Assembly: GCA_037074705.1 (NCBI GenBank)
Contig: CM073595.1
Location: 73,022,139-73,086,138 of the forward strand
Source: Zhengitettix transpicula
Taxonomy: Eukaryota; Arthropoda; Insecta; Orthoptera; Tetrigidae
Direction: 5' to 3'
Length of the DNA: 64,000 bases
Made by a program: the position numbers and the translations under genes. This document shows, in pieces, positions 31,561 through 44,405 of this stretch (the first letter of the stretch is position 1; every line of letters begins with the position of its first letter). The notes beneath the pieces were generated by a model. The model was not told where the DNA came from and made no database searches. It saw only the letters and a list, made by a program, of their open reading frames with translations.

Positions 31561-34500
31561 CACCGGTGGAACAAATTTCATACATGTGTTCTTTGCGACC
31601 AGGAAACAAACACTGTCGGGGTGTGAAACATTTACCAACCCCAGGAGTGGGGATTGACGCGGGCTGAAATATTCAAACATGTTAAAACAGCCGATATTTG
31701 TGTCTGATAAATAATTTTAGGGGTGAAAAAGATTGATAGTGTTTATACCGATGTTCTATGAGTATAATTTCAAACCCTCATATCATGGGAAAGGAGCGCC
31801 GTTAGGAGTGGGGCTGGACAGGTATTACAAGAAAATAACGGGAATACAACCGATATTGGAGTCAAATACAGGGTAACGGATGTCGGTGAGTTTAATTATG
31901 ACATTCAAGTGGCCATTTAAAACCCAGGGGAAAGGGTTTGAACGGGAATGGAAGATTTCAAACAAGTTAAATGGTCGATATTTGAGTGGAATAAATAATT
32001 ATCAGGGTCAATTACGTTGATAGTATTTCCACCTATGTTTTTTTTGTAAAATTACAACCCTTTTCGGTATGAGAGGATAGCACGCATAGGGTCGGGGGTT
32101 GAAACATTCAAACAATCTAAAACAGTCGATATTTTAGGCGGATAAAAATTTTTAGGGGTTAAAGAGATTGATAGTGTTTCTACCGATGTTATATGAGTAT
32201 AATTACTATTATTACTATTGTTTTCTATATCCAGATTGACTTATTATAACTACTTGACAAAATTCAGATCTAAATTTAGGCGTCATATTTATTGGAACAA
32301 ATTAGGCTGTTTGTAAGCGAAGATAGGAAACCAGGAAATAAATTCATAAATTTAAAAACTTTTTCGACATAGATGCCGTGGCGTCTTCCAATGAAATTAT
32401 TATCAATCCAAAAACGCTTTTTCTAACCCCAGACATCATTAGGCGTTCTGTAACAAATAATTAATCAGTTTATATTTCAAAAACACTAAACTTTCAGTCG
32501 TATTTTGTTAAATTTAAAATGGCGCGATTATTAAATTACTTAACAAAACGTCGCTATTTTCCGTGTATATCGCGTCACACAGTGCAAATAAAATTAAGGA
32601 GATTATTTTCAAATTAATTTCTATTAATATGCAACAACGATAATAGAAAACATAATGAACATTATCATACAAAATACGTCTTGGTTTTACAAGGCTCACC
32701 ATGGCATCAGGCTCAATGCGGGCACAGTGTGTTATTTTTATTGGTTTTTAAATTGAAAATACGTAGTTAAAACCTGTGTTTTAATAGTAAAATAATTACA
32801 TAACTAACGTAACAAATAATAGACCAATTATTACTTATCACACAATATTTGTTTATCATTTACTTGCTTTTAATTAACATGATTTATTATTCATTATAAA
32901 AAGCCAATTAATTGTGTTTATGGGTATTAATTATGGCCTTTAATTGAAAAGTTATGGAACAAATAATAATGATTGACTATAATTTTACATTTGTAAATAT
33001 AGTAATTATTGATTTAAAAAATTAATTATGGAATATGAAAAAGATGAATATGGGAACGCAAAAATCATTCCGCATAAAAAAATTGATAAAAATAAATTAA
33101 TTATTTAATTTCGAAAATTTCTAATTTAAGTTCCACATTATTAATTTAATTTAGTGACTATCTAAATGTTATCGATTATTTATATATTCAAAATCATTTC
33201 TTCATTCCTCTCGGCTAGAGAGAAATAGAGAGACCAAGCAACGGCAGGCAGAGTTGTGCCGATGCATGTAAAATGGAGGAGCTGCTGCTTTAGGGGCGGT
33301 GCTTAGACTCGTGGACTGAGACACCTGCTCGTGGAATAAGACACCTTCTTTACTTCTACTAGCAACCCGCACGACAAAATCACGAAATCCCATACTAAAA
33401 TTGAAACGCTTCAAAAAGGAGGCGATCATGCCATCTGTTGGGACTTGGTTCGTACTAAGGATTTAACATGGGGTTTGATTTTCACGGAGCTCGATACATC
33501 AGGGGAGCAGACGGCCTTAGTAGTTGGCGAACTACTTGTCTACGTCACACCTGCCCCTTCTTCCTGCCTCGCCTTGGTCAGAGGCGTTTACCCAGAACTA
33601 AGCAAAATGGAGTCGTTGTTCTCTGTATTCCGCAGTGCATTTTTCTTTGAATATTATTTATATTTAATTAAGAGGAACATTTTTTAGTACAATAAATGAC
33701 GCACTATAATTTTATATTCATTTTTAGAGGTTCAAGGCAATTAATTGTTTTTATCTTACAATCAATCAACATTTATGTACTGAAATATCTTATGACTGTT
33801 TTAGGGTTATAAATACTCGACTGTAATTAAATAATTCAATAAACCCACACTGCAGTTTCATTTATATAGAAATAAATAAATAAATTCGGCTGCTGTGCGT
33901 ATTTTTTATTATTATTATTGTACATTTTCTATATCCAGATTGACTTATTATAACTACTTGACAAAATTCAGTTCTAAATTAAGGCGTCATAGTGGAACAA
34001 ATTAGGCCGTTTGTAAGCGAAGATAGGAAACTAGAAAATAAACTCATAAATTTAAAAACTTTGTCGACATCGATACACGATCCAACGTGTAGGGGTGGAG
34101 GGCAGTTACAAGAAAAAAACGTGAGAACAACATAGATTCGAGACAAATCGAGGTTATAGATGTCACTGAATTTATATATGGCAACCTGGGTAGCGCGCGG
34201 AGTTGGTTGTGGGTGGGAGGGCTGGTCGGACGTGGGCGGGCGTAGAAATGTTCAAAAATGTTAACCTGTCGATATTTGCGCCAAATAAATATTTTTCGGG
34301 GTCAATGAGACTCATAATAATACTAAATAAATTCTGTGTATAATTTCAACACCTATGGGCATGGTATGGAAGCACGCTTAGAGGTGGGGTTTTGAGAAGC
34401 GTTACATGAAAATAACGCGAATAGACCAAGATTCGAGTCAATTATGGGGTTATGGATGTCGCTCAATTTCATTGTGAAAAAATTAAGTTTTGCTCGGGGT

Positions 34501-34630
34501 TGGACGGGGGTAGAAATTTTTAAACAATGGAACCGGCCGATAACACATTTAGTTGCGTTACATAAAAATAACGAAAAATTCGGGGGTTATGGATAAATGT
34601 CATCTCGGGCAACGCCGGGCACCCAGCTAG
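31506..34630 (+). mobile_element. Non-autonomous Helitron, copy D, interrupted
   Basis: It starts A then TCTAATAAATAAAACAGAG. A (TA)n stretch (31529-31560) replaces the usual microsatellite, and a diverged module follows. Helitron text stops near 32213 and resumes near 34078, ending GGGCAACGCCGGGCACCCAG and CTAG at 34630. The 1.86 kb between belongs to a different element with terminal direct repeats. The sequence differs more from copies A-C than they do from each other, so it is an older insertion or a subfamily. Confidence 0.75.
32219..34077. mobile_element. TRIM-like element with terminal direct repeats (candidate)
   Basis: Two direct repeats of about 157 bp (32219-32375 and 33919-34077) share ATATCCAGATTGACTTATTA, ACTTGACAAAATTCAG and GTTTGTAAGCGAAGATAGGA. 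The right copy begins TGTACA and ends ATACA, the TG...CA form of long terminal repeats. The 1.5 kb between has no recognisable gag or pol. A GC-richer part lies at 33.2-33.65 kb with unidentified short frames on both strands. It splits Helitron copy D. No clear target-site duplication, primer site or polypurine tract was found, so a segmental duplication remains possible. Confidence 0.55.
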
Positions 34631-37600
34631 TCTTATAAATAAAAAAGAGTGTATGTATGTTTGTTTGTATGTTTGTTTGTATGTTTGTTTGTATGTTTGT
34701 ATATTTGTATGTTCGTTATACAAATCTACACCGGTAGAGCAAATTTCACCAAATTTCGTACACATGTTCTTTACGACCAGGAAACAAACACTGTCGGGGT
34801 GAGACGTGTCTACCACCCCCAGAAGCGGGGGTGGACGGGGGTGGAAATATTTAAACATGCTAAAACAGCCGATATTTCAATCGGATAAATTTTTTTAGGG
34901 GTCAAATATATTTATAGTGTTTCCACTGATGATATCTGAATATAATTTTCAACTTGTACACCCTGGGGTAAGAGCACCCCTAGCGTTTGGGGTGGAGAAT
35001 ACAAATCTACACCACTGGAGCAAATATCACCAAATTTCGTACTCGGGTTCTTTGCGACCAGGAAAACAACACTTTCGGGGTGAGACATGTCTACCACCCC
35101 CAGAAGCGGGGGTGCACAGGGGTTGAAATATTTAAACATGCTAAAACAGCCGATATTTCAATCGGATAATTTTTTTAGGGTCAAATATATTTATAGTGTT
35201 TCCACTGATGATATCTGAATATAATTTTCAACTTGTACACCCTGGAGTAAGAGCACCCCTAGCGTTTGGGGTGGAGAATACAAATCTACACCGCTGGAGC
35301 AAATTTCACCAAATTTCGTACACGGGTTCTTTGCGACCAGGAAAATAACACTGTCGGGGTGAGACGCGTCTACCACCCCAGAAGCGGGGGTGGACGGGGG
35401 TGGAAATATTTAAACATGCTAAAACAGTCGATATTTCCATCGGATAAATTTTTTTAGGGGTCAAATATATTTATAGTGTTTCCACTGATGATATCTGAAT
35501 ATAATTTTCAACTTGTACACCCTGGGGTAAGAGCACCCCTAGCGTTTGGGGTGGAGAATACAAATCTACACCGCTGGAGCAAATTTCACCAAATTTCGTA
35601 CACGGGTTCTTTGCGACTAGGAAAACAACACTGTCAGGGTGAGACGCGTCTACCAACCCCAGAAGCGGGGGTGGACGGGGGTTGAAATACTTAAACATGC
35701 TAAAACAGCAGGTATTAGATTTGGATAAATATTTTCGGGGTCAAAGATATTGACTGTGTTTCTACCGATGTTATCTGAATATAATATTCATCTCCTACGC
35801 CCTGGGAAAAGGGCAACCTTAGGGTTTGGGGTGGAGTTGCTTTACAGAAAAATAACGCGAATACAACCGAGTTTGGAGTCAAATCGAAGGTTATGGATGT
35901 CAGTGAGTTTACTTCGGATAAATATTTTTAATTGCCCATTTAACCCGAAAGGGCGGGGGTTGGAAGGGAAGATAAATAGTCAGTTCTTGCGCGTTCTTGG
36001 AGGAGAATTACGTGAATACTATTTCAACGGATGTTGTTGAAAATATAAATCCCTTTAGACATTAGTGGTGAGCTTGCTTAGGGCTGGGGGTGAGAATTGT
36101 CTATTATTCTAAAACTGCCAAAATGTTATGTGTTTATGGGTATAGTGTTTCTACCGATGTGATATGAGTAAAAATTCAACCCTTTCCACCACGGGAAAGT
36201 AGCAGATTTAGGGGTGGTGTTGTTCATACTATTTTAACCGATGTTGTTTCCATTAATAACGACGTTTAATCAAAAATAAAAGTGTTTCAGAACCATTGCT
36301 TTTTATACTCTTTTAAAAAGTTTTTATATTACAAATTGGTATAAACATAATTTTACATTTATTCCGTAATTGAAGTTGTAATATTGAGAAGAAATAAAGC
36401 AACAAATAATCACATGTAACAAAAACTCTACATGCTAACGTAGTTTATAATTTAGTTTACTACAACTTCAATGAAAATATTATCCACGTAATCTACATTA
36501 TTAGAACAATTGTTCTCAAAATCACGTGTTCTTTGCGACCAGGAAACAAACACTGTCGGGGTGAGACGCGTCTACCAACCCCAAAAGCGGGGGTGGACTG
36601 GGGTGTAAATATTTAAACATGCTAAAACAGTCGATATTTCAGTCGGATAAATATTTTTAGGGGTCACAGATATTGATAGTGTTTCTACCGACTGTTGGGG
36701 TGAGACGCGTCTACCACCCCGAGAAGCGGGTCGGGATTATCAGTATAGCACTTTTAGGTGTTGGGTGGAGGAACGCTGCAATAAAATAAGGCGAATACAA
36801 CCGAGATTGGAGTCAAATCCAAGGTTATGGATGTCGTCCAGTTCAATTATAGCATCAAATTGGGCATTTAGCCCTAAGGGGCGGGAGTGGATGGGATGGA
36901 AATTTTCTAACATGTTAAATCATCGATATTAGCGTGGAATAAATAAATGCCGGGACCATTCACTTTGATAGTATTTCTACCGATGTTGTTTGTAGGCATG
37001 ATAGGGGTGGGGCTAGAGAGGATTTCCATGAAAATAACGGGAAAACAATCGAGATTCGAGTCAAATCGAAGGTCATGGGTGTCCCTGAATTTATTTATGA
37101 CAATCTGGACAACGCGCGGGTATCGGCTGGGTTGGGATGAGTTGACCGGCTGTTTTTTGCGTCGATTAAATATATTTCGGGATGAATTAGATTAATAAAA
37201 TTTCCCTACATGTCCTCTGTGTATAATTTCAACCCCTTTCGGACTCATAAGGGTGCACCCTTAAGGGTGGGCGTGAAGTAGCATTACATAAAAAGAAACA
37301 AGAAACTATCGGGATTGTCACTGAGTTAAATTAATTTCCATGAAAATAACGGGAAAACAACCGAGATTCGAGTCAAATCGAAGGTAATGGATGTCGCTGA
37401 ATTTATTTATGACAATCTGGACAACGCGCCGGTATCGGCTGGGTTGGGATGAGTTGACCGGCTGTTTTTTGCGTCAATTAAATATATTTCGGGATGAATT
37501 AGATTAATAAAATTTCCCTACATGTTCAATGTGTATAATTTCAACCCCTTTCGGACTCGAAAGGGTGCACCCTTAAGGGTTGGCGTGGAAGTAGCATTAG

Positions 37601-38233
37601 ATAAAATAAACCAGAAACTATCAGGATTGTCACTGAGTTTAATTATGACATTAAACTTGACCGTTTAAGTCCCCGAACCGGGAGTGGTCGGGGGTGAAAA
37701 ATTTCAAACATGTTAAACGGTGGATATTTGCGATAATTATTTCCTGGGGTTAATTACTTTGATAGTATTTATACCTATGTTGTTTGTGTATAATTTTACC
37801 CCTGTGAGGGGAGCAAGCTTAGGGGTGGGGTGGAGGTACGTTAAATAAAATCCCGCAAAAACAACCGAGAATCGAATCAATTCCGAGACTATGAATGTCG
37901 CTGAATCTAATTGTGACAACCTGGGTAACGCGACGGGTTAGGGAGGTGTTGGGCGGGGGAATAAATTTTCAGACAATGTAATCGGCCGATTTTTGCGTGG
38001 AATACATTCTTTTTCATTATCGCATATTTGTGGGGGTGGTCATCTTCTAACATGTAAAAACGGCCGATATATTTAGTCAATGACTTCATCCCCCTTCGGC
38101 ATGGGAGGTGAGCACATTTAGGGATAGGTTTCGAGGAGCTTTACATAAAAATAGCGCAAAAGTAACCAAAATTGGAGTCTTATAGATGGTTATAGATAAA
38201 TGAGATCTCGGGCAACGCCGGGCACCCTGCTAG
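34631..38233 (+). mobile_element. Non-autonomous Helitron, copy E, 3.6 kb with both termini
   Basis: TC at 34631 touches the CTAG of copy D with no base between. It has a GTATGTTTGTTT microsatellite (34649-34715), modules starting near 34721, 35002, 35281 and 35561, the copy A/B tail, and then the copy C body. It ends CTCGGGCAACGCCGGGCACC then CTGCTAG at 38233, followed by T. The join at about 36524 fuses ...CTCAAAATC of a copy-B tail to ACGTGTTCTTTGCGACC of a copy-C module. Copy E therefore looks like a B-C pair with the internal boundary deleted. Confidence 0.8.
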
Positions 38234-39718
38234 TTGTTAAATAAAATATCAATAAGCCGCTTATATATAAATTATATATTTTTTTAAAATATACCAATCT
38301 TTAATTTCATGTAATTGGAACTTTTATAAATACTGTTGTCAAATAAGGATAAATCTAAACGTTGAAGCTTAAGATTACTTCTTTTCTTCTCTCATAATGA
38401 GAAATATAGTCCTGAAATTTTTTCGCCTACTTTTAATACACCCTGTATATTGGTGACCTTAGCAATCATGATTTTAAAATAATTTCTAATGAAATCAACA
38501 AAATAAAATTCGAGTCTTCTAGTTTTTCTATGATGCTATAATGACATATTTCGGTTTGTTCGGGCTGCTGGAAACAAATCGAGAAAAATTTACGACTTCA
38601 ACTTATCCTCAATCACGAGTTACCAACGTTTATGTTCACTGCAGTGATTGACATTGTGGCATTGTCGAATTAAGGTTATTGACGAAAAAATTATCCATAC
38701 GCAAATATACAAGAGTTGGAATGTCGTACGGAAAATAAATAGGTAACTATTGGTTCTCTTGCAAGTCGACAGGAGATTCCGAGTTTTCGATTCTATCATC
38801 CCTCATTTCATATTAAACACGTTTTATATTTTTATCGCACAGATTAAACAACCTACTAGTTGCGCATTTTTGCCACCGTCTCTAAAGCGCATATAACATG
38901 GATTTGTCCTAATTGCTGTTGGATTCTGATGCACAATTAAGCTTAAAAATGTATACAGAAAAGTCTCGGTTATATGATTATCTACATTACACGATGTTGC
39001 TTCTATAATAAAGAGGAATGCTTTAATAAAAAGAAATTCCGGACTGTGCACTAAGTTCTGGTAAGAACTTCGCCTTTCCTTTCATCCCCCTCCATTTTTC
39101 ACCATCTATCCACTTCATTACCCTTGGGACGTAGCAATGTCCACCCTACTTCCATTTCACCCAGATAAGGATAAAAGGGAACGCGCCGAATTAGGTACAA
39201 ACGATGTGCTACTCAAACAAGAAAATAAAACTCTGCAAATAGAGGGAGGATCGCTGAATGGAACTTCTGGTTCTGGAAATAACCTGAATGTGTGGTCTTG
39301 ATTTTCAATCGTGCTTTGTAGGGAGAGTGACCGTCATGTGCACGCGCTGTTCTAGCGTGAATTCATTCTTGTCCGAGTTTCCAGACACGCATTTGAACAA
39401 TTCATAATTGGCAGGAGCTCTATAATATGTACTTGTTCAACTACTGTTCGGACTCAGACCGTGAAGTTGCTACCAGATAATACAACAAAATTCTTTTACA
39501 TTGGCATGAATTAGAATCTAAATTTAGCAGAAATGAGATACTTTCAAATTTTATTCAATTTGCCCATATTACAATCCCTGAATATTTTCGGCTTTTAATA
39601 ATAATTCCATTGTCCATAAATTCAGCCTTTTTTATTTGTTATTAAAAAGAATTTTAATATTTAAGTTAACCTAACAATTTGTCAAAAAAATTATTATTCA
39701 ACTAAAAAATAATAATTA
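38234..39718. other. No gene recognised
   Basis: TACACCCTGTATATT near 38440 resembles ends of some insect DNA transposons, but no partner repeat was seen. A higher-GC patch lies at 39.05-39.45 kb. The frame at 38824-39051 (minus) shows no domain. Confidence 0.4.
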
Positions 39719-39753
39719 CAACGTTTCGTCCATAATTTTGGGACTTCTTTAGG
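39719..39753 (-). ncRNA. Hammerhead-ribozyme-like motif, one core base changed
   Basis: The minus strand reads CTAAAGA, then GTCC, a 9-base loop, GGAC, then GAAACGTTG. The GTCC/GGAC pair is a perfect stem II in the right place. The first box differs from the core CUGANGA by A for G at its third base, which should abolish cleavage. It is probably a relic of a Penelope-like or similar retroelement on the minus strand. Confidence 0.4.
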
Positions 39754-41485
39754 TAATAGAAAGTTTTGAAATTAGATGTCGACATATAAATTTAGTGTCA
39801 TGGACAGTGTCCTATGACGGGTGTAACCGAAAATATTTAACCACGCCATGTTCATCAAGATGTACAGTACGATTAACATAATTAAACATTATATCATTAA
39901 AAGAGTTTATAAATCAAATTATGTATATTATTATAAGAATCACTATCTGTCAATATACATACCTTCTTTTCTGTATTACTATACTAAGCGCCACGCAAAA
40001 TGACGGCAGAGTTTAGTGCTCTCCCGCACAGGTGCTACCCCCTCCTCGACTGTAGCCAGTTAGCGCCTAGAGCTTGACACTGTTAGATCGTTTTGTGTGC
40101 CTTTACTCCGCGAAAATCATGGCAACGCCGTACATGACCCTCCACCTCCCAGAATCTGCGTCACCCACCATTCTTGCTGATTCCTGCTGTAGTTAACTAT
40201 TATTACAATCGTATATCAGATTGTGTGCAAGACTGAACTTAAAAAAAGAGAATGTCGCTTTCGAATGTAACGAAGAATTAGGGAAAAAACATTTTAAATC
40301 ATATTATTATGTCAGGAAATAATAATGATAAAAAATATGACAATTATAATAATATAAAGAAATAAATATACGGCCATCCGGAAGAAAATTATGTTTATGA
40401 ACAAATATTAAATATACGATGCTTCGTTCTATTTTACAATTTCTTCAGGTTTAATCCACAATTTATAAATTAATAACACAAGTAGTTATAGATATTTGGG
40501 AACGGTTACAAATTATTATAACTCATTTATTTTTACTTACAATTGTGTACATTTATTTATTTTTAGTATTATAAATGTCTGAAATTGACTTCGTTTATTT
40601 AATTATTTGAAATGAACATGATTTTTTGACTCGAGGCCGTATTTATAGTCACTTATTTATATTTTGTCAGTAAATATTTATGTTTTTTAATTTTGTATAA
40701 AAAATTAATTATGGAAACGCAAATTATTATCAATTACAAACAACGCGCAAATTTATACACATGATTTGAAAAATTAATATTCCTTTAGAATTTGCGTGTA
40801 AAAACTGAATGCAAAGTCAGTTATCTTTTTATTTAAATCTGTTGTTGTACAATGGCGGCGCAGGTAGCACGATGCATTGCAATAATACAATTTCCTTAGA
40901 TTATTGACTTCCACATAATATAGTTGTTTTAAAGACATTAGCGCCCAATAAACGTTGCGAAAGCTGCCGCAGGAAATGCGACCTAGATGAGATGTTATTT
41001 ACATGCATGGAATTGAGCCTCGATGTTATTACCGGAGAGCGCGTTGTTTCTTTGCGAAGACAGGAGTTGGGCGTGCTTTCGAGCAAATATTGTTAAGGTC
41101 TGCGCAGTGAATGGTGCCTACAGAATACGAATGTGACTTATCCCCCTCAGGCTGGAGAATTGTATTTAGTAGCCGATGGGTTGGAAGTTAAGTCTGTCTC
41201 CTCCACAAAACACGCACTGGTCTCTCTATCCAAGCAAACACGCACGTTTTAATTATTCTGCCGCCAGCAATTACTTTTAGAGGGGCAACGAATTTACGCT
41301 CCTCCGAAAATGAGATAATTACGGCATCCATTCGAATAAATTTATTTAAATACAGTCCAAATATTACCATCCTGTGCTACTATATTATTCTTAAAAATAC
41401 CGTTAGGAATAAAATGCTTCAATATACCTTTTAAAATATATGTTTATTTAATTTATTATTATAAATTACATTATTTACAATTTCA

Positions 41486-41487
<2 letters not shown>
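39754..41487. other. No gene recognised; GC-richer islands near 40.0 and 41.0 kb
   Basis: 39990-40190 and 40850-41160 are clearly less AT-rich than their surroundings. They lack repeats seen elsewhere in the window and contain only short frames (40901-41086 and 41188-41370, minus) with no known domain. They could be regulatory or exonic; nothing in the sequence decides it. Confidence 0.35.

Positions 41488-41488
<1 letters not shown>

Positions 41489-41518
<30 letters not shown>
41489..41518. repeat. (TA)n microsatellite
   Basis: About 15 TA dinucleotides. Confidence 0.9.
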
Positions 41519-41520
<2 letters not shown>

Positions 41521-43300
41521 TTAGATATGAGTATTTAATAAGCCCCAAACAGTATTTAATTCTACTTAAATCTAATAGTCAAGAATAGAGGAAGAGGAAA
41601 AGTTGAATTTTTTTAGAAAAAAAATACTTTGTTTTGTCTAAATATGACAAATTTCAATTTTGTAGTAAAAAAACTCATGAAATCTAATTTAAGAAATTTA
41701 TTGAAATTCTAGAAATAAAAAGAAATAAAATCAACTCACAAGTGTAATTCAAACATTCTTGGAGAATAGTTATAGTGTCATTTAGATTTTTCGTTTCCTT
41801 TTTGGAGTGCGAAATGCAAATATTTTGGTGAGATGTTTTTTCACAAATATTTTCGTCACACTTATTTTGCATGTTTATTCATTTTAGTCACATTTCGGAT
41901 CAACATTGAACAGAAGAATCGCTTAATCCATTAAATTTATGACTTAAAATTCGATTGGTTAACTCCATCTATTGACATTCTCTTATTTATCGACATGCTT
42001 CAAATTCCTCGCCGGATATAAAAGTGAATTTCATATTTGGAAATCAGACTTTCTTAGTCCTATAGATTTGTTTTGCAGACGCTGTGAATAAAAGTTTCCC
42101 CATCACGCCATCAGCTTTTATGGATATACAAGGATAAGCGCTTGCGAGGCGACTGCCAAATTGAAAACCTCCTACGCATATTCTGTAATCAGGGAAGACT
42201 TTGCCTTTAGACGATTCCGTGCAAAGTTTTATTTGATATAAAAGGGCCAATTTTTCAAATAAGTCAAGAGTTCATCGTTTCTTCCTCCCCTTGTGTCCGT
42301 AATCCGAGACGTTTCCGCGGCGAGTTTTCTAGACGTGGGCTCTAATTGTTTCAGAGAAAAGCATGAACAGAAAATTATTCCAAACATTTCTAGGCACTAA
42401 ACAGCGAATATTTCACAACAACACGCAAAATTAATTACAGGGACTTCATTCGAAACACAATGGCATTTTCGTAATTAAAACGTTATCGCTGGCCAGCACC
42501 GCGTTTATGGATATAAAGCGAAGCCAACGTTGTATTTATTTAAATGGCCCAATAATTATTCTTTATGTCGGAAACCATTCAATTGACCTCTTCAGTGCGG
42601 GCAGTGAAATTTAATTATAAAGTTTTTTATAATTGTGGTTGAGCGACTCTTTCGCACAAAGCCGATCCCGCAGTGCACGTAATTGGGACCTATCACGGAC
42701 AGTCGTTTGAATTAGAGTTAATTTTTATAGACTTTTATTTTCTGTTTCAACAACAGACTAAGTGCGGCGAATCGCCTTCGCGTAATTAACGGCTCGTGCG
42801 ACGTGTCGCAGTTGTGAAATTCTATTTTCCCCGAGACGTATGTATGTAAACCTAAGCTTAGCTTGCGAATGGAGGGGTTTACCATTAAATCCATCATCAA
42901 AGGATGCAATCAGCGCTCTCTGTCTCCTAATTAGGCAATTACAATGACGAGGTGTAATGGCCCTGGGGACAGCGTCACTGGAGCTTCCTCAACAGCGCCA
43001 TTGTTACAGTTTAACCCTGGCACTGTCGTAATCCTCGGCAGTTGTAAATGTCTACACAGATCTACAAAGGTTAGCGAATATCTGCAGTGCGATTGCGCAC
43101 AATAGTGCAGTCGGCAGCACCATGCTGTGTCTGATGCATGGAAATCAATAATAAATTTCAAAAATAAGTTAATAATAGAGCAAACAACGTTTGATTTACA
43201 CATGTGAGATAAGTGCGTATATCTCAAATTAGTTAAATTAAGGAACCATTTTGATTACATACAATGTAATATAATTATTAAAATGGTGAGTTGTTGTACT
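41519..43300. other. Unique non-repeat DNA rich in TAATTA-type sites
   Basis: From about 42030 to 43110 the composition is balanced and none of the repeat families of the window appears. AATTA cores of the homeodomain-binding type recur (near 42430, 42473, 42680, 42783 and 42930). Frames such as 42044-42250 and 42931-43227 (minus) show no domain. I would treat it as candidate conserved non-coding or enhancer DNA, by inference only. Confidence 0.3.
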
Positions 43301-44374
43301 CATAGTGTTGATGATTAATGGAGCTAATCTTAAAGTTGATAATAAAGATCTTTTGTAAATTACAGTGTACGCAACAAAATGCGAGAATTGCGAGTCGTAA
43401 ACCACCAAACACAATTTTTTTGCTTAATAAAGAATTATTTTAATAATTATTTATTTATTAATAAATATTATTTCATTACATAAACAGTTTTTTTTAAGTT
43501 TATACTTATTAAAATAAAAATTTAAATAATATACTTACTATTGGTATTTATTATTATAATTTATAATCCTCAAAAAATAATATATTCATAAGTGTATTAA
43601 ATAAATAGTTAAATATAGAATTAATATTTAAACTACCCTTTATAACGTATAAATGTGAAAAAATTATTTTATACAATTATAAATATTTCTGTTTAATTAA
43701 TATACTATTGAATAAATTCATTATTAAATAATTCAAAATCTCTAAAATTATTGCTATCTTAATATGGAGAAGAACTTTAAATAAATATTTAAATATAAAA
43801 TAAATATCAATCTATACTGTAATTATAAATAAAGAATTATTATATTTATTTGTATGTATACATGTACAATAATTAATATGCTATTGAATAACGTTCAATG
43901 GTTGCCTCGCACGGCTTCCATTGTTTGCAATTATAGACGGACTTAGGGAGCCTTTCTAAATTTATTCACAGCTAATAACGTGATTTTTCTGACGTGTAAC
44001 TGACTTTTATGATAATTACGGCTCCAAGGCGGTCACCGCTAATTGGCGTAATAGCGCCCTCTGTTTCTGTGACTGTCAAATACTGAGTCACTCTCGGAGT
44101 GAATTTTGAAAGTCAGTCACGACTGCAGTCCGTGGCTGAATTAAATCCGTACTGTGTGAAATGGATAAGTTTCTTTCCCACTATTCGCTAAAATAATTTT
44201 TTTTCAACCATGCCCGAAATTTACCACAACTTTTTTGTAATTATTAATGTAAAATAAGTCGTGAGACATGGAATTTCAAATTTTAATCCATAATTTAAAC
44301 GTGTAGTTTCTGTTCGCAAGAGTATTGAAATTTTTCAAAATCAATTTTGACGCAATTTTCATTTTAGAGGACCT
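43301..44374. other. AT-rich spacer with a unique patch at 43.9-44.16 kb
   Basis: 43370-43890 is very AT-rich and featureless. 43890-44160 has balanced composition without repeats and resembles the 42-43 kb stretch in character. No gene is recognised. Confidence 0.35.
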
Positions 44375-44405
44375 GTGTTCGAATCCCGGTCCGGTCGATA
44401 TTCTT
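44375..44405 (+). repeat. tRNA T-arm-like fragment, possible SINE piece
   Basis: GGACCTGTGTTCGAATCCCG followed by GTCC contains a B-box-like TTCGAATCC and can close a GGACC/GGTCC stem. There is no A box or anticodon arm in the expected place, so it is at most a fragment of a tRNA-derived SINE. Confidence 0.3.

Noticed and set aside
38430..38455. TACACCCTGTATATT as a DNA-transposon inverted repeat
   Set aside because: No second inverted repeat or target duplication was found, so no element can be drawn.
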